Part shown: positions 47,197-59,386 of the stretch, one piece after another
Layout of the letters: each line of letters starts with the position of its first letter
Numbering within the stretch: the first letter of the stretch is position 1
Origin: Muricauda sp. SCSIO 65647
Lineage (GTDB): Bacteria; Bacteroidota; Bacteroidia; Flavobacteriales; Flavobacteriaceae
Direction: 5' to 3'
DNA length: 64,000 bases
Assembly: GCF_021534965.1 (NCBI RefSeq)
Contig: NZ_CP091037.1
Coordinates: 474,501-538,500 of the forward strand
The notes under the pieces: model-generated
What the model saw: the letters and a program-made list of their open reading frames with translations, nothing else
Databases searched by the model: none
What the model was told of the DNA's origin: nothing
Translations under genes and position numbers: made by a program

Positions 47197-47304
47197 TCTT
47201 ACCATCTTCACAGACTTGATCAACCTCTTACAGAATAGGTTTTTCATTGGTGAAAATCCTTTTTTTGTATTTTGGGGATTGATAACCAATAAAATGTAAC
47301 GATT

Positions 47305-47736
47305 ATGTCTAATACAACGAAACCGCCCATCTGGTTCTGGGTGGTCAGTTCAGTCGCACTCGTATGGAACCTTATGGGTGTCTTTAATTATTTAAACCAA
47401 GCCTATAATCAAGAAGCCATTTTAGAGAGTTTGACCCAGGCACAACGCGAGGTTTTTGAGGGCATTCCGGCATGGGCAACAGCTGCCTTTGCCATAGCTG
47501 TTTTCTCTGGGGCCATTGCCTCCATTGCCCTTTTCTTAAGAAAAAAATGGGCAAAACCTTTGTTCGTTGTCTCCTTGGTCGCGGCAGTGGCCCAGTTCAT
47601 CCACTGGCTTTTTATCTCAAATGCAGTGGAGGCTTTTGGTTCTTCGACTTACCTGCTGCCTATTCTTGTGGTGGTCATAGGGCTCTTCTTGGTTTTCTTC
47701 TCAAAAAAGGGCATTCAAAAAGGTTGGTTGAACTAA
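47305..47736 (+). CDS. Hypothetical four-TM membrane protein
   Basis: The 143-residue protein has four hydrophobic helices, near residues 8-28, 57-77, 85-106 and 114-132. A polar segment rich in glutamine and glutamate (NQEAILESLTQAQREVFEGI) lies between the first two. It resembles small Bacteroidota proteins sometimes annotated as sugar-transporter-like, but I cannot name a function. A strong bidirectional terminator follows. Confidence 0.72.
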   Translation: MSNTTKPPIWFWVVSSVALVWNLMGVFNYLNQAYNQEAILESLTQAQREVFEGIPAWATAAFAIAVFSGAIASIALFLRKKWAKPLFVVSLVAAVAQFIHWLFISNAVEAFGSSTYLLPILVVVIGLFLVFFSKKGIQKGWLN

Positions 47737-47753
47737 TAGGGTTCACCGTAAAC

Positions 47754-47782
47754 AAAAAGCCCGACAATTGTCGGGCTTTTTT
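47754..47782. terminator. Bidirectional Rho-independent terminator
   Basis: AGCCCGACAATTGTCGGGCT is a perfect palindrome flanked by A-run and T-run, so it works in both directions. It separates the plus-strand membrane-protein gene from the minus-strand DUF3467 gene. Confidence 0.9.
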
Positions 47783-47785
47783 GTT

Positions 47786-48097
47786 TTATGCTTCTCCAGT
47801 AGGACCAAAATTTAGTGGTATAGGAGGCTGTTCATAATCTTTTATGGTACCATGGGCCTGTTCAAAACGTACTACATTCTCGTTCAAGGCCTTCAAAAAC
47901 TTTTTAGCATGCTGTGGGGTCAAAACTATTCGACTTTTGACCTTTGCCTTGGGGGTACCTGGCATCATACTAATGAAGTCAATGACAAATTCAGAAACAG
48001 AGTGGTTGATGATGGCCAAATTTGAATAGGTACCTTCGGCCGTCTTCTCATCCAATTCAATATTGATCTGTTTTTGTTTTTTTTCTTTCTCAGCCAT
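47786..48097 (-). CDS. DUF3467 domain protein
   Basis: The 103-residue soluble protein has a basic start (MAEKEKKQKQINIELDEKTA) followed by DUF3467 features: EGTYSNLAIINHSVSEFVID, then FISMMPGTPKAKVKSRIVLT and HAKKFLKALNENVVRFEQ. In Bacteroidota this gene commonly follows rpoC, as here, 48 bases downstream and past a hairpin terminator. The role is unknown; conserved position suggests a link to transcription or translation. It ends at the bidirectional terminator. Confidence 0.88.
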   Translation of the reverse strand: MAEKEKKQKQINIELDEKTAEGTYSNLAIINHSVSEFVIDFISMMPGTPKAKVKSRIVLTPQHAKKFLKALNENVVRFEQAHGTIKDYEQPPIPLNFGPTGEA

Positions 48098-48109
48098 ACC
48101 ATTGCTATT

Positions 48110-48138
48110 TAAAAAACCCCAACCTAAATGGTCGGGGT
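48110..48138 (-). terminator. Rho-independent terminator after rpoC
   Basis: CCCCGACC and GGTTGGGG pair (one G-T pair) around an ATTTA loop on the minus strand and are followed by TTTTTT. It lies between rpoC and the DUF3467 gene, so it probably limits read-through into that gene. Confidence 0.75.
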
Positions 48139-48145
48139 CAGTACA

Positions 48146-51100
48146 TTAAAATTTGAATTCTTCTTTTCGGGCCATGATTTCGTCATACTCTTCCTTAGAG
48201 CCCACAATAATACTATCATAGTCTCTCATGCCCGTACCGGCAGGAATCTTGTGTCCGACGATTACATTTTCTTTGAGACCTTCCAGCGTATCGACCTTAC
48301 CACTTACCGCGGCCTCGTTCAACACTTTGGTGGTTTCTTGGAAAGATGCAGCCGAAATAAATGACTTGGTCTGCAATGACGCCCTGGTGATGCCCTGAAG
48401 TACAGGTGTAGCCGTAGCTGCAATGGCATCCCTAGCTGTGACAACTGCCTTATCTGAACGCTTCAAAAGTGAGTTCTCATCACGTAGTTCACGAGCAGAA
48501 ATGATCTGACCAGCTTTCAAATTTTCAGACTCACCTGGGTCTTCTACCACTTTCTTACCAAAGATCTCATCATTCTCATGAATGAAATCATCTTTGTGCA
48601 CCAATTGGTTTTCCAAGAAAATCGTATCGCCCGGATCTTGAATCTGAACCTTGCGCATCATCTGTCTCACCACTACTTCAAAGTGTTTGTCGTTGATTTT
48701 CACACCTTGCAAGCGGTATACTTCTTGAACTTCGTTGACAAGATACTGCTGAACAGCTGAAGGCCCTTTGATCGCCAAGATATCGTCTGGCGTAATCGAA
48801 CCATCTGACAATGGCATACCTGCCCTAACATAATCATTCTCTTGAACCAATATTTGGTTTGAGAGCTTGACCAAGTATTTCTTGATCTCCTCAGTTTTAG
48901 ACTCAATGATTATCTCGCGGTTCCCCCTTTTGATCTTTCCAAAGGAAACCACTCCATCAATCTCTGAAACCACTGCCGGATTTGAAGGATTTCGTGCTTC
49001 GAACAATTCGGTCACCCTTGGCAGACCACCAGTGATATCACCTGCCTTGGCCGATTTACGTGGAATTTTGACCAAAATCTTTCCTTCTTTGATCTTATTG
49101 CCATCATCAACCATTAGGTGTGACCCTACAGGAAGGTTATATGAACGTAACACTTCACCCTTGCCATCCTTGATCAACAAAGTCGGTATGAGCTTTTTGT
49201 TTCTTGATTCAGAAATTACCTTTTCTTGGAAACCGGTCTGCTCATCAATCTCTACTTGATAGGTCACGCCCTGTTCAATGTTTTCATAGGCAATCTGGCC
49301 CGTAAACTCTGAAACAATTACCCCATTGTACGGATCCCATTGACAGATAACATCTCCTTTTTTCACTTTTGCCCCATTCTTGATAAACAATTGTGAACCA
49401 TAAGGAATGTTATTCGTGCTCAGGGTAATGCCCGTTTTCTCATCGACAATCTTGATTTCACTGGTTCTGGAAATCACAATATTTGCTTTTTGACCTTCTG
49501 AATTTTCACCTACAACGGTTCTAAGGTCTTCAATCTCGGCAACGCCATCATATTTGGCTTCGAGCTTATTATCTTCAGAAATGTTACCAGCGATACCTCC
49601 GACGTGGAACGTACGCAATGTCAACTGTGTACCCGGCTCGCCAATTGATTGGGCTGCCACAACACCAACGGCTTCACCACGCTGTACCATTTTGTTGGTT
49701 GCAAGGTTTCTTCCGTAACATTTTGCACAAATACCTTTGGGCGCTTCACAGGTCAAAGCTGAACGCACTTCGATTTTCTCAATTGGTGACGCTTCTATCT
49801 TAGCAACATCTTCCTCTTTTATTTCTTGACCGGATGTAAGCAATAATTCTTCTGTCATCGGATCGTACACATCGTGCAACGATACCCTACCCAAAATTCT
49901 TTCACCCAAGGTCTCGACTATCTCTTCGTTCTTTTTCAAGGCTTCCACCTCTATACCACGAAGCGTTTCACAGTCTTCTATGGTCACGATCACATCTTGC
50001 GAAACATCTACCAATCGACGGGTCAAATACCCCGCATCAGCTGTTTTCAATGCAGTATCGGCCAGACCTTTACGTGCACCGTGGGTCGAAATGAAATACT
50101 CGAGAATCGACAATCCTTCCTTGAAATTGGAAAGAATTGGGTTCTCAATGATTTCACCACCGCCAGCAGTTGATTTTTTAGGCTTGGCCATCAAACCACG
50201 CATACCTGTCAACTGGCGAATCTGTTCTTTTGAACCCCTTGCACCAGAATCCAACATCATATATACTGAGTTGAAGCCTTGCTGATCTTCGCGAATGCGC
50301 TTCATGGCCAATTCGGTCAACATGGCGTTGGTCGATGTCCAAACATCGATTACTTGGTTGTAACGCTCGTTGTTGGTGATCAGACCCATGTTATAGTTGG
50401 CCATGATACCATCGACCTGCCCATTTGCATCAGCGATCATTTCATGCTTTTCCTCAGGAATGATAATATCGCCCAAGCTAAATGAAAGACCACCTTTGAA
50501 GGCAAAATCATAACCCATGGTCTTGATCCTGTCCAAGAAATTTGCTGTGGTCGGTACATCTGTGACGCTCAAGATCTTACCGATGATATTTCGGAGCGAT
50601 TTTTTATTCAGTACATCGTTGATGAACCCAGCATTTTCAGGTACTACCCGGTTGAACAATACCCTACCTACGGTAGTCTCGATAATTTGATATACCAGCT
50701 CTCCTTCTTCATTGAAATCTTTGGCCCTTACCTTGATGCCCGCATTCAAATCTACCCTGCCCTCGTTAAAGGCGATGACCACCTCTTCATCTGAGTAAAA
50801 AGTCAACCCTTCACCCTTTACAGGATATTCTTTAGATGACTTTCGCTCTTTGGTCATGTAGTAAAGACCCAATACCATATCTTGCGAGGGTACCGTAATC
50901 GGTGAACCGTTCGCCGGATTCAGAATGTTCTGTGAGGCCAACATCAACAATTGCGCCTCAAGAATGGCCTCAGGCCCCAACGGTAAGTGAACGGCCATTT
51001 GGTCGCCGTCGAAGTCAGCATTGAACGCCGTACACGCCAAAGGGTGCAAACGAATTGCTTTACCCTCTATCAATTTTGGCTGAAACGCCTGAATACCCAA

Positions 51101-52444
51101 ACGGTGCAACGTGGGGGCCCGATTGAGCAATACTGGGTGCCCCTTTAGCACGTTTTCAAGAATATCCCAAACAACGGGTTCTTTCTTGTCAATGATCTTT
51201 TTGGCAGATTTCACGGTCTTTACAATACCCCTTTCAATCAGTTTTCTGATAATAAACGGTTTGTAAAGTTCTGCTGCCATATCTTTTGGTAGACCACATT
51301 CGTACAGCTTCATCTCAGGACCCACGACAATTACCGAACGTGCAGAGTAGTCAACACGTTTACCTAAAAGGTTCTGCCTGAAACGCCCTTGTTTGCCCTT
51401 CAATGAATCAGAAAGTGATTTCAAGGGCCTGTTTGATTCTGTCTTTACTGCAGATGCTTTTCTAGTGTTATCGAAAAGGGAGTCCACCGACTCTTGAAGC
51501 ATCCTTTTTTCGTTTCTCAGGATCACCTCTGGCGCCTTGATTTCCATCAGGCGCTTTAAACGGTTGTTTCTGATAATGACCCTACGATACAGATCATTCA
51601 AGTCAGATGTGGCAAAACGGCCTCCATCCAAGGGTACCAATGGGCGCAATTCAGGCGGAATTACAGGAATCACCTTCATGATCATCCACTCTGGGCGGTT
51701 TTCACGATTATCCTGCGCTTCACGAAGGGCCTCTACCACTTGAAGTCGCTTCAATGCCTCTGTTTTTCGCTGCTTGGAAGTCTCTGTATTGGCCTTGTGC
51801 CTCAATTCGTACGAAAGCTCTTTGAGGTCAATTCTTGCCAAAAGATCGATCAAACATTCCGCACCCATCTTGGCAATAAATTTGTCAGGGTCAGAATCTT
51901 CCAAGTATTGGTTTTCAGCCGGAATGGTATCTAAAATATTTAGATATTCCTCTTCGGTCAAGAAATCCATCTTTTGTATTTCCTCTCCTTCCGGGCCTTT
52001 GGCAATACCTGGTTGAATGACCACATACCTTTCATAGTAAATGATCATGTCAAGTTTCTTGGAAGGTAATCCAAGAAGGTACCCTATTTTGTTTGGAAGC
52101 GACCTGAAGTACCAGATATGGGCCACAGGTACAACCAAGTTGATGTGGCCTACCCTATCTCTACGAACTTTTTTCTCGGTAACCTCAACTCCACAACGGT
52201 CACAAACGATACCACGATAGCGAATGCGCTTGTACTTACCACAGGCACACTCATAATCTTTTACCGGGCCGAAGATACGCTCGCAGAACAATCCGTCACG
52301 CTCTGGCTTGTGTGTTCGGTAATTAATGGTTTCAGGTTTCAAGACCTCGCCTCGTGACTCAGCCAAGATTGCCTCTGGCGATGAAAGTCCGATTGAAATT
52401 TTGTTGAACCTTTTTGGTGTATTATTATCCTTAATTCTTGCCAT
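48146..52444 (-). CDS. rpoC: DNA-directed RNA polymerase subunit beta'
   Basis: The 1432-residue subunit carries the zinc-binding cysteines Cys66, Cys68, Cys81 and Cys84 (CACGKY ... CDRCG) and the catalytic [15 protein letters not shown] near residue 475, whose three aspartates bind the active-site magnesium. The second zinc site ([16 protein letters not shown]) lies near residue 900, followed by [20 protein letters not shown]. The order matches bacterial RpoC of Bacteroidota length. It lies 40 bases downstream of rpoB. Confidence 0.98.
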   Translation of the reverse strand: MARIKDNNTPKRFNKISIGLSSPEAILAESRGEVLKPETINYRTHKPERDGLFCERIFGPVKDYECACGKYKRIRYRGIVCDRCGVEVTEKKVRRDRVGHINLVVPVAHIWYFRSLPNKIGYLLGLPSKKLDMIIYYERYVVIQPGIAKGPEGEEIQKMDFLTEEEYLNILDTIPAENQYLEDSDPDKFIAKMGAECLIDLLARIDLKELSYELRHKANTETSKQRKTEALKRLQVVEALREAQDNRENRPEWMIMKVIPVIPPELRPLVPLDGGRFATSDLNDLYRRVIIRNNRLKRLMEIKAPEVILRNEKRMLQESVDSLFDNTRKASAVKTESNRPLKSLSDSLKGKQGRFRQNLLGKRVDYSARSVIVVGPEMKLYECGLPKDMAAELYKPFIIRKLIERGIVKTVKSAKKIIDKKEPVVWDILENVLKGHPVLLNRAPTLHRLGIQAFQPKLIEGKAIRLHPLACTAFNADFDGDQMAVHLPLGPEAILEAQLLMLASQNILNPANGSPITVPSQDMVLGLYYMTKERKSSKEYPVKGEGLTFYSDEEVVIAFNEGRVDLNAGIKVRAKDFNEEGELVYQIIETTVGRVLFNRVVPENAGFINDVLNKKSLRNIIGKILSVTDVPTTANFLDRIKTMGYDFAFKGGLSFSLGDIIIPEEKHEMIADANGQVDGIMANYNMGLITNNERYNQVIDVWTSTNAMLTELAMKRIREDQQGFNSVYMMLDSGARGSKEQIRQLTGMRGLMAKPKKSTAGGGEIIENPILSNFKEGLSILEYFISTHGARKGLADTALKTADAGYLTRRLVDVSQDVIVTIEDCETLRGIEVEALKKNEEIVETLGERILGRVSLHDVYDPMTEELLLTSGQEIKEEDVAKIEASPIEKIEVRSALTCEAPKGICAKCYGRNLATNKMVQRGEAVGVVAAQSIGEPGTQLTLRTFHVGGIAGNISEDNKLEAKYDGVAEIEDLRTVVGENSEGQKANIVISRTSEIKIVDEKTGITLSTNNIPYGSQLFIKNGAKVKKGDVICQWDPYNGVIVSEFTGQIAYENIEQGVTYQVEIDEQTGFQEKVISESRNKKLIPTLLIKDGKGEVLRSYNLPVGSHLMVDDGNKIKEGKILVKIPRKSAKAGDITGGLPRVTELFEARNPSNPAVVSEIDGVVSFGKIKRGNREIIIESKTEEIKKYLVKLSNQILVQENDYVRAGMPLSDGSITPDDILAIKGPSAVQQYLVNEVQEVYRLQGVKINDKHFEVVVRQMMRKVQIQDPGDTIFLENQLVHKDDFIHENDEIFGKKVVEDPGESENLKAGQIISARELRDENSLLKRSDKAVVTARDAIAATATPVLQGITRASLQTKSFISAASFQETTKVLNEAAVSGKVDTLEGLKENVIVGHKIPAGTGMRDYDSIIVGSKEEYDEIMARKEEFKF

Positions 52445-52484
52445 AATAGTATGGTGATAGCTTTAAATACGTATTTAACAATTC

Positions 52485-55400
52485 TTACTCTTCCAATCTG
52501 ATATCAAGACCCAATCCTTTGAGCTCGTGCATCAATACATTGAAAGATTCTGGCAATCCAGGTTCTGGCATGCTCTCTCCCTTGACAATTGACTCATAGG
52601 TCTTTGCCCTACCGATAACATCGTCAGATTTCACGGTCAACAATTCACGAAGGGTAGATGATGCGCCATAGGCTTCCAGAGCCCAAACCTCCATCTCACC
52701 GAAACGTTGGCCACCAAACTGGGCTTTACCACCCAATGGTTGTTGTGTGATAAGGGAGTATGGGCCAATGGATCTGGCATGCATCTTGTCATCGACCATG
52801 TGACCCAGTTTCAGCATGTAAATGACCCCAACAGTGGCTGGCTGATGGAAACGTTGACCGGTACCACCATCATACAGATAGGTATGGCCGAATCGTGGCA
52901 CCGCTGCTTCATCGGTCAACTCGTTGATTTCGTCAAGTGTGGCACCATCAAAAATCGGTGTTGCGAATTTCTTTTCGAGATTTTGTCCGGCCCAACCCAA
53001 AACGGTCTCATAAATCTGACCGATGTTCATACGTGATGGTACACCCAATGGGTTCAACACGATATCAACGGGCGTTCCATCTTCCAAGAACGGCATATCT
53101 TCTTGACGAACGATACGGGCAACGATACCTTTGTTACCGTGACGACCGGCCATCTTGTCACCGACCTTCAGCTTACGCTTTTTGGCGATGTAGACCTTGG
53201 CCAACTTCATGATGCCCGCAGGTAGCTCATCGCCCACAGAAATCGTGAACTTGTCTCTTCTTAGGTTTCCTTGTAGATCGTTCAACTTGATCTTATAGTT
53301 GTGCAATAGATCGTTGACCAAAACATTGGTCTTTTCATCGGTTGTCCAACTGCCACTGACCAAATGGGCAAAATCATCAACTGCATTGAGCATTTTGATG
53401 GTATATTTCTTGCCTTTCGGAAGAACTTCCTCACCTAGATCGTTCTGAACGCCCTGCGAGGTTTTGCCATTGACCAACTCAAAGAGTTTTTTGACCAGAA
53501 CATCTTTCAATTGCTGGAATTTCACCTCGTAATCCATTTCCAGTCTGGTGATGGCTTCTTTATCCTCAGAGCGTTTTCTCTTGTCTTTGATTGAACGGGA
53601 GAAGAGCTTCTTGTCGATAACGACACCGTTCAATGATGGCGGTGCTTTCATCGAAGCATCTTTTACATCGCCTGCCTTATCGCCAAAGATGGCACGAAGA
53701 AGCTTTTCTTCAGGAGTTGGATCAGATTCACCTTTTGGGGTAATCTTACCGATCAATATGTCTCCAGGTTTGACTTCTGCACCGATACGGATCATGCCGT
53801 ATTCATCAAGATCTTTAGTGGCTTCTTCAGAAACATTCGGAATGTCATTGGTCAATTCTTCGGCACCGAGTTTGGTATCCCTTACCTCCAAGGCATATTC
53901 ATCAATGTGTATGGATGTAAAGATATCTTCCCGGACCACTTTTTCAGAAATCACAATGGCATCCTCGAAGTTATACCCTTTCCAAGGCATAAAGGCTACC
54001 TTGAGGTTTCTACCCAAGGCCAGCTCACCACTCTGGGTAGCGTAACCTTCGCAAAGTACTTGGCCCCTTTTCACTTTATCGCCTTTTTTGACGATAGGCT
54101 TCAAATTGATACAGGTACCTTGGTTTGTCTTTCTGAACTTGACCAATTCGTAGGTCTTGGAATCTTCCTCAAAGCTCACCAAACGTTCTTCTTCGTTTCG
54201 GGTGTATTTTATGATGATCTTGTGTGAATCAACATATTCAACAACCCCATCACCCTCTGCATTGATCAATACCCTCGAATCGGTGGCCACTTGCCTTTCT
54301 AGGCCTGTACCGACAATCGGTGACTCTGGTCGCAGCAATGGAACGGCTTGACGCATCATGTTCGACCCCATTAAAGCACGGTTCGCATCATCATGCTCCA
54401 AGAATGGGATCAATGATGCCGAAATTGAGGCAATCTGATTAGGGGCAACATCGGTGTAGTTGACTTCTTTTGGGTCAACCACTGGAAAATCGCCTTCTTC
54501 ACGGGCAATTACCTTATCGCGCTCGATCGCACCATCATTCTTCAACGGAATATTGGCCTGGGCGATTTTCATTCCCTCTTCTTCTTCTGCGCTCAAATAA
54601 ATGAAGTCTTTGGTATCGACCTTTCCTTTCGCCACTTTTCGATATGGTGTCTCCAAGAAGCCCATGGAATTCACCTTTGCAAATACCGATAATGAGGAAA
54701 TCAGGCCAATGTTCGGACCTTCTGGTGTCTCGATCGGGCACAGCCTACCGTAATGGGTATAGTGAACATCACGTACCTCAAAACCTGCTCTCTCACGCGA
54801 AAGGCCACCAGGTCCCAATGCCGACATTCTTCGCTTGTGGGTAATCTCGGCCAAAGGATTGGTTTGATCCATGAACTGAGACAATTGGTTCGTTCCAAAG
54901 AATGAGTTGATCACCGAAGACAAAGTTTTCGCATTGATCAAATCAATTGGGGTAAAGACCTCATTGTCACGAACATTCATTCGCTCACGAATGGTTCTTG
55001 CCATACGGGCAAGACCAACACCGAACTGTTGCGATAATTGCTCACCAACGGTTCTAACACGACGATTTGATAAGTGGTCGATATCATCTATCTCAGCTTT
55101 TGAATTGATCAACTCGATCAAATACTTGATTATTGTAATGATATCTTCTTTGGTCAAGACCTGCTCATCCATTGCGATGTCAAGACCCAATTTTTTGTTC
55201 ATTCGGTAACGCCCTACTTCACCAAGGTTGTAACGCTGGTCAGAGAAGAACAACTTATCTATGATACCCCTTGCCGTTTCTTCATCTGGCGGTTCTGCAT
55301 TACGCAGTTGACGATAGATGTGTTCTACGGCCTCTTTTTCAGAGTTGGTCGGGTCTTTTTGAAGTGTATTGTGAATGATGGCGTAATCAGACTGTGCATT

Positions 55401-56294
55401 GTTCTCTTTATGGAGAAGAATGGTCTTTACGTCAGCATCCAAAATTTCATCGACATGCTCTTTTTCCAAAACCGTGTCACGATCCAAAACAATCTCGTTT
55501 CGCTCGATAGAGACTACTTCACCGGTATCTTCATCAACAAAATCTTCGTGCCATGTGTTCAATACCCTGGCCGCCAATTTTCGACCAAGTACCTTTTTCA
55601 GGCCAGTTTTAGAAACCTTGATTTCTTCTGAAAGGTCAAAAATCTCAAGGATATCTTTGTCCCTTTCATAACCAATGGCCCTGAACAGGGTAGTGACCGG
55701 TAATTTTTTCTTTCGATCAATGTAAGCGTACATCACTCCATTGATATCGGTCGCAAACTCAATCCAAGAACCTTTGAACGGAATGACCCTTGCCGAGTAC
55801 AATTTTGTACCATTGGCATGGAAAGACTGGCCAAAGAAAACCCCTGGTGACCGGTGCAATTGTGAAACCACGACCCTTTCGGCCCCATTGACCACAAACG
55901 TTCCACTTGGTGTCATGTAAGGGATGGTGCCCAAGTACACATCTTGTACAATGGTCTCGAAATCTTCGTGTTCGGGATCGGTACAGTACAATTTCAAACG
56001 TGCCTTCAACGGTACGCTATAGGTAAGTCCGCGCTCAATACACTCTTGAATGGTGTATCGGGGCGGATCTATAAAATAATCCAAAAACTCAAGTACGAAC
56101 TGGTTTCTGGTGTCCGTAATGGGGAAATTCTCCATGAAGGTATTGTAGAGCCCTTCATTGCCTCTTTTGTCAGATTTGGTCTCAAGCTGAAAAAAATCTT
56201 GAAACGATTTGATCTGAATGTCCAAGAAATCCGGGTATTCCGGTATGTTCTTAGCGGATGCGAAATTTATTCTTTCAGTCTGATTTTTGAACAT
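52485..56294 (-). CDS. rpoB: DNA-directed RNA polymerase subunit beta
   Basis: The ATG chosen gives 1269 residues starting [11 protein letters not shown]; a TTG one codon upstream is possible but less likely. Hallmarks are the rifampicin-pocket region [20 protein letters not shown] and [39 protein letters not shown], the conserved [24 protein letters not shown], and the C-terminal [20 protein letters not shown]. It forms the catalytic core with RpoC. The gene follows rplL after a 130-base gap containing a stable hairpin. Confidence 0.98.
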   Translation of the reverse strand: MFKNQTERINFASAKNIPEYPDFLDIQIKSFQDFFQLETKSDKRGNEGLYNTFMENFPITDTRNQFVLEFLDYFIDPPRYTIQECIERGLTYSVPLKARLKLYCTDPEHEDFETIVQDVYLGTIPYMTPSGTFVVNGAERVVVSQLHRSPGVFFGQSFHANGTKLYSARVIPFKGSWIEFATDINGVMYAYIDRKKKLPVTTLFRAIGYERDKDILEIFDLSEEIKVSKTGLKKVLGRKLAARVLNTWHEDFVDEDTGEVVSIERNEIVLDRDTVLEKEHVDEILDADVKTILLHKENNAQSDYAIIHNTLQKDPTNSEKEAVEHIYRQLRNAEPPDEETARGIIDKLFFSDQRYNLGEVGRYRMNKKLGLDIAMDEQVLTKEDIITIIKYLIELINSKAEIDDIDHLSNRRVRTVGEQLSQQFGVGLARMARTIRERMNVRDNEVFTPIDLINAKTLSSVINSFFGTNQLSQFMDQTNPLAEITHKRRMSALGPGGLSRERAGFEVRDVHYTHYGRLCPIETPEGPNIGLISSLSVFAKVNSMGFLETPYRKVAKGKVDTKDFIYLSAEEEEGMKIAQANIPLKNDGAIERDKVIAREEGDFPVVDPKEVNYTDVAPNQIASISASLIPFLEHDDANRALMGSNMMRQAVPLLRPESPIVGTGLERQVATDSRVLINAEGDGVVEYVDSHKIIIKYTRNEEERLVSFEEDSKTYELVKFRKTNQGTCINLKPIVKKGDKVKRGQVLCEGYATQSGELALGRNLKVAFMPWKGYNFEDAIVISEKVVREDIFTSIHIDEYALEVRDTKLGAEELTNDIPNVSEEATKDLDEYGMIRIGAEVKPGDILIGKITPKGESDPTPEEKLLRAIFGDKAGDVKDASMKAPPSLNGVVIDKKLFSRSIKDKRKRSEDKEAITRLEMDYEVKFQQLKDVLVKKLFELVNGKTSQGVQNDLGEEVLPKGKKYTIKMLNAVDDFAHLVSGSWTTDEKTNVLVNDLLHNYKIKLNDLQGNLRRDKFTISVGDELPAGIMKLAKVYIAKKRKLKVGDKMAGRHGNKGIVARIVRQEDMPFLEDGTPVDIVLNPLGVPSRMNIGQIYETVLGWAGQNLEKKFATPIFDGATLDEINELTDEAAVPRFGHTYLYDGGTGQRFHQPATVGVIYMLKLGHMVDDKMHARSIGPYSLITQQPLGGKAQFGGQRFGEMEVWALEAYGASSTLRELLTVKSDDVIGRAKTYESIVKGESMPEPGLPESFNVLMHELKGLGLDIRLEE

Positions 56295-56367
56295 CAATGG
56301 ACAAATTTTGAACGTGAATATTACTTATGGGCGACATGCGACTTCACATGTCTCTATATAACAGGCT

Positions 56368-56402
56368 AAGGTCTAGCCCCGCAAAACGCGGGAAAAGACC
56401 TT
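56368..56402 (-). promoter_or_regulatory. Hairpin in the rplL-rpoB gap
   Basis: An outer stem (AAGGTCT / AGACCTT) and an inner stem (CCCGC / GCGGG) form a two-tier hairpin without a T-run. Its position between rplL and rpoB is where E. coli has an attenuator and an RNase III site, so it may adjust polymerase gene expression relative to ribosomal proteins. Confidence 0.5.
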
Positions 56403-56427
56403 AACCAAATCAATATGGTAACAGCTA

Positions 56428-56811
56428 TTATTTAAGCTCAACTTCTGCTCCTGCTTCTTCCAATGATTTTTTGATACCTTCTGCCTCATCTTTGGAAACT
56501 CCTTCCTTAACTGCCTTAGGTGCACTGTCAACAATGTCTTTAGCATCTTTTAGGCCAAGACCGGTCAACTCTTTCACCAATTTGACAACAGCCAATTTAG
56601 ACCCTCCTGGAGCCTTCAAAACTACATCAAATTCTGATTTCTCCTCAGCAGCCTCGGCCTCACCACCACCAGCAGCGGTACCACCGGCAACAGCAACAGC
56701 CGCAGCAGCAGGCTCAATACCGTATTCTTCTTTTAAGATGTCGGCCAACTCATTTACTTCCTTTACCGTAAGGTTAACCAACTGTTCCGCAAAATCTTTT
56801 AAATCTGCCAT
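56428..56811 (-). CDS. rplL: 50S ribosomal protein L7/L12
   Basis: The 127-residue acidic stalk protein has its N-terminal dimerisation helix ([20 protein letters not shown]), an alanine/glycine-rich hinge (about residues 36-55) and the C-terminal factor-binding domain ([20 protein letters not shown], then [20 protein letters not shown]). Several copies bind L10 and recruit elongation factors. It lies between rplJ and rpoB, the usual order. The hinge is slightly enriched in alanine, as in other Bacteroidota. Confidence 0.97.
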   Translation of the reverse strand: MADLKDFAEQLVNLTVKEVNELADILKEEYGIEPAAAAVAVAGGTAAGGGEAEAAEEKSEFDVVLKAPGGSKLAVVKLVKELTGLGLKDAKDIVDSAPKAVKEGVSKDEAEGIKKSLEEAGAEVELK

Positions 56812-56863
56812 TTTTCTATCGTTTAATCAAATTTTTAAATATTCTAGTTTTAGTGCGTACAAA

Positions 56864-57379
56864 TTATTTTTCAGATAGGGTCTTGAGTATTCCGGCCAAT
56901 TTGCCGCCACCTGATTTAAGCCCTGAAATAACGTTCTTGGCGGGTGACTGCAACAATCCGATAATATCTCCGATAACCTCTTCTTTGGATTTGATATTGA
57001 CCAAAGTTTCAAGGTTTTCATCCCCAATGTAAATGGCCTCCTCAATGAAGGCACCCTTTAACAAGGGCCTATCTGATTTCTTTCTGAAACTCTTGATAAG
57101 CTTGGCAGGGGCATTCCCCGTTTCCGCAAGCATCAAAGATGTATTCCCCTTCAATACTTCAGGAAGCTCACCAAATTCTTTATCTGAAACTTCCATTGCC
57201 TTTGCAAGCAATGTATTCTTGACAACAGACAGTTTAATATTGGCCTTGAAGCACGCCCTCCTCAAATTAGAGGTCGTCATCGCATCCAACCCTGAGATAT
57301 CTGCCAAATAAATGTTGGCGTTCTCAGCTAACTGCGTAGTCAAATCTTCAATTACGGTTGCTTTTTCTTCTCTTGTCAT
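56864..57379 (-). CDS. rplJ: 50S ribosomal protein L10
   Basis: The 171-residue stalk-base protein starts MTREEKATVIEDLTTQLAEN and carries the family strands IYLADISGLDAMTTSNLRRA and LKVVKNTL-like SVVKNTLLAKAM. The C-terminal helix that binds L7/L12 dimers ends GGGKLAGILKTLSEK. It is part of rplK-rplA-rplJ-rplL-rpoB-rpoC. In other bacteria L10 with L12 represses its own leader; only 24 bases separate it from rplA here, so a long leader is absent. Confidence 0.97.
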   Translation of the reverse strand: MTREEKATVIEDLTTQLAENANIYLADISGLDAMTTSNLRRACFKANIKLSVVKNTLLAKAMEVSDKEFGELPEVLKGNTSLMLAETGNAPAKLIKSFRKKSDRPLLKGAFIEEAIYIGDENLETLVNIKSKEEVIGDIIGLLQSPAKNVISGLKSGGGKLAGILKTLSEK

Positions 57380-57403
57380 TGTTACAATTTTAACTACCAG
57401 TTG

Positions 57404-58093
57404 TTAAACTGCTTTTGGATCTAATTGAACACTGGGACTCATGGTACTCGACATGAAGATACTCTTCATGTAAACGCCTTTGGCCGCTGCAGGCTTCATC
57501 TTCACCAAGGTATCGATCAACTCTTTGGCATTGCCCGCGATTTTATCGGCAGAAAAAGAAGCCTTACCGATGGCCGCGTGTACGATACCGGTCTTGTCAA
57601 CCTTGAAATCGATTTTACCTCCTTTGACATCAGAGACCGCTTTTCCAACATCCATGGTCACGGTACCCGTCTTCGGATTGGGCATCAAGCCCCGGGGTCC
57701 GAGAATACGACCTAACGGACCTAGTTTACCCATTACACTGGGCATGGTCACGATAACATCGACATCTGTCCAACCGCCTTTGATCTTATCCAAATATTCA
57801 TCTAACCCCACATAATCGGCACCTGCTTCTTTTGCTTCCGCCTCTTTGTCTGGGGTCACCAATGCCAAAACTTTCACATCTTTTCCGGTACCGTGGGGCA
57901 GGGTCACCACTCCACGAACCATCTGATTTGCTTTACGTGGATCAACACCCAAACGCACTGCCAAATCAACAGATGCATCAAATTTCACATTGGTAATTTC
58001 TTTTATCAAAGCCGAGGCTTCTTCCAAGGAGTACAACTTATTCTTGTCTAACTTGGCATGTGCCTCTTTTTGCTTTTTAGTCAATCTTGCCAT
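57404..58093 (-). CDS. rplA: 50S ribosomal protein L1
   Basis: The 229-residue L1-stalk protein binds 23S rRNA and releases E-site tRNA. It contains the signature [19 protein letters not shown] near residue 130 and [20 protein letters not shown] near residue 42. It ends [12 protein letters not shown]. It follows rplK by 20 bases; L1 is often the autorepressor of this pair, but no binding mimic was checked. Confidence 0.97.
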   Translation of the reverse strand: MARLTKKQKEAHAKLDKNKLYSLEEASALIKEITNVKFDASVDLAVRLGVDPRKANQMVRGVVTLPHGTGKDVKVLALVTPDKEAEAKEAGADYVGLDEYLDKIKGGWTDVDVIVTMPSVMGKLGPLGRILGPRGLMPNPKTGTVTMDVGKAVSDVKGGKIDFKVDKTGIVHAAIGKASFSADKIAGNAKELIDTLVKMKPAAAKGVYMKSIFMSSTMSPSVQLDPKAV

Positions 58094-58113
58094 TCTAAAT
58101 TGCTTTTAAGATT

Positions 58114-58551
58114 TTAAAAAGGTCTTTTGCCTGCAACCTTTAGGCCCATTGAACGTGCCGTACCTGCAACCATGCTCATTGCTGATTCTACGGTAAAAGC
58201 ATTCAAATCGACCATTTTGTCTTCGGCAATGGTCTTTACTTGATCCCAAGTAACAGACCCCGACTTGACTCTGTTAGGTTCGCCAGATCCTTTCTTAATC
58301 TTAGCTGCTTCCAACAACTGAACGGCCGCCGGTGGTGTCTTTACAACAAATTCAAATGATTTGTCTTTGTATACGGTGATAGCCACGGGCAAAACTTTGC
58401 CTTGCTTGTCCTGCGTACGTGCATTGAACTGCTTGCAGAACTCCATGATGTTAACACCAGCAGCACCTAAGGCGGGTCCGACCGGTGGCGATGGGTTCGC
58501 AGCACCTCCCCTAACTTGTAGTTTTACAACCTTATCTACTTCTTTTGCCAT
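58114..58551 (-). CDS. rplK: 50S ribosomal protein L11
   Basis: The 145-residue protein starts [20 protein letters not shown], followed by [20 protein letters not shown], the conserved N-terminal domain of L11. The C-terminal rRNA-binding domain includes [14 protein letters not shown] and [13 protein letters not shown]. It helps form the GTPase-associated centre of the ribosome. It lies 72 bases downstream of nusG and 20 bases before rplA. Confidence 0.97.
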   Translation of the reverse strand: MAKEVDKVVKLQVRGGAANPSPPVGPALGAAGVNIMEFCKQFNARTQDKQGKVLPVAITVYKDKSFEFVVKTPPAAVQLLEAAKIKKGSGEPNRVKSGSVTWDQVKTIAEDKMVDLNAFTVESAMSMVAGTARSMGLKVAGKRPF

Positions 58552-58623
58552 TTTTCTTAATTAAATTTAATTGTGTCAAAATTTGGAAGCAACACAATTT
58601 TTATATGTAACAGCTCTTAACTT

Positions 58624-59175
58624 TTATACTTTTTCTACTTGCATATAGCTGAGTTCCAATGGTGTCTTTCTACCGAAAATCTTGACCATTACCTCAAGCT
58701 TGCGCTTTTCTTCATTGATTTTTTCAACGGTTCCATTAAATCCGTTGAAGGGGCCGTCGATGACCTTCACGGTTTCACCCAAAACAAATGGTATGGCCAC
58801 ATTGTCTGTGTTCACGGCCAATTCATCTACTTTGCCCAACATTCTGTTCACCTCTGCCTTGCGCAATGGCACGGGATCACCGCCCTTGGTCTCACCCAAG
58901 AAACCGATTACATTGGTAATCGATTTGATGACATGGACCATCTCACCGCCAAGATTGGCCTTAATCATGATATATCCGGGAAAATAGGTACGCTCTTTAT
59001 TGATTTTCTTTCCGTTCCTGATCTGCACGACCTTTTCGGTCGGCACCAAAACTTCTTCTAGATAATCGCCAAGACCCTGTCGCTCCACCTCGCTTTCGAT
59101 ATAGCCCTTGATTTTGTTCTCTTGGCCGCTGACGGCACGAACGACATACCATTTTTTCTCCAATACCTCAGACAT
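58624..59175 (-). CDS. nusG: Transcription termination/antitermination factor NusG
   Basis: The 183-residue protein has the NGN domain (KKWYVVRAVSGQENKIKGYI, then FPGYIMIKANLGGEMVHVIK) and the C-terminal KOW domain (FVLGETVKVIDGPFNGFNGT, KLEVMVKIFGRKTPLEL). NusG increases RNA polymerase processivity and couples it to Rho or the ribosome. It follows secE by three bases, the classical secE-nusG pair. Confidence 0.97.
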   Translation of the reverse strand: MSEVLEKKWYVVRAVSGQENKIKGYIESEVERQGLGDYLEEVLVPTEKVVQIRNGKKINKERTYFPGYIMIKANLGGEMVHVIKSITNVIGFLGETKGGDPVPLRKAEVNRMLGKVDELAVNTDNVAIPFVLGETVKVIDGPFNGFNGTVEKINEEKRKLEVMVKIFGRKTPLELSYMQVEKV

Positions 59176-59178
59176 CGC

Positions 59179-59367
59179 CTATCCTATTAATTTTTCAAAG
59201 TACAACGCGATCAACTTACTGAAAAGGGTATCGACACCCCAGGTCGCCAACGCAAAAATTATTGAGAAAACTGCAACGATGACCATTAGGTTCGATGCTT
59301 CTTCCCGATTCAGCCAGGTAACATTGTTTTTCAACTCTTCCCAAGATTCCTTTACGTAAGTGAACAT
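59179..59367 (-). CDS. secE: Preprotein translocase subunit SecE
   Basis: The 62-residue protein has the single C-terminal membrane helix of short SecE proteins (NLMVIVAVFSIIFALATWGV) after the conserved amphipathic segment YVKESWEELKNNVTWLNREE. SecE clamps SecY in the translocation channel. It lies directly before nusG and after tRNA-Trp. The region between it and the tRNA is filled with tRNA-fragment repeats. Confidence 0.95.
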   Translation of the reverse strand: MFTYVKESWEELKNNVTWLNREEASNLMVIVAVFSIIFALATWGVDTLFSKLIALYFEKLIG

Positions 59368-59386
59368 ATGAACTTATCTTATTCAG

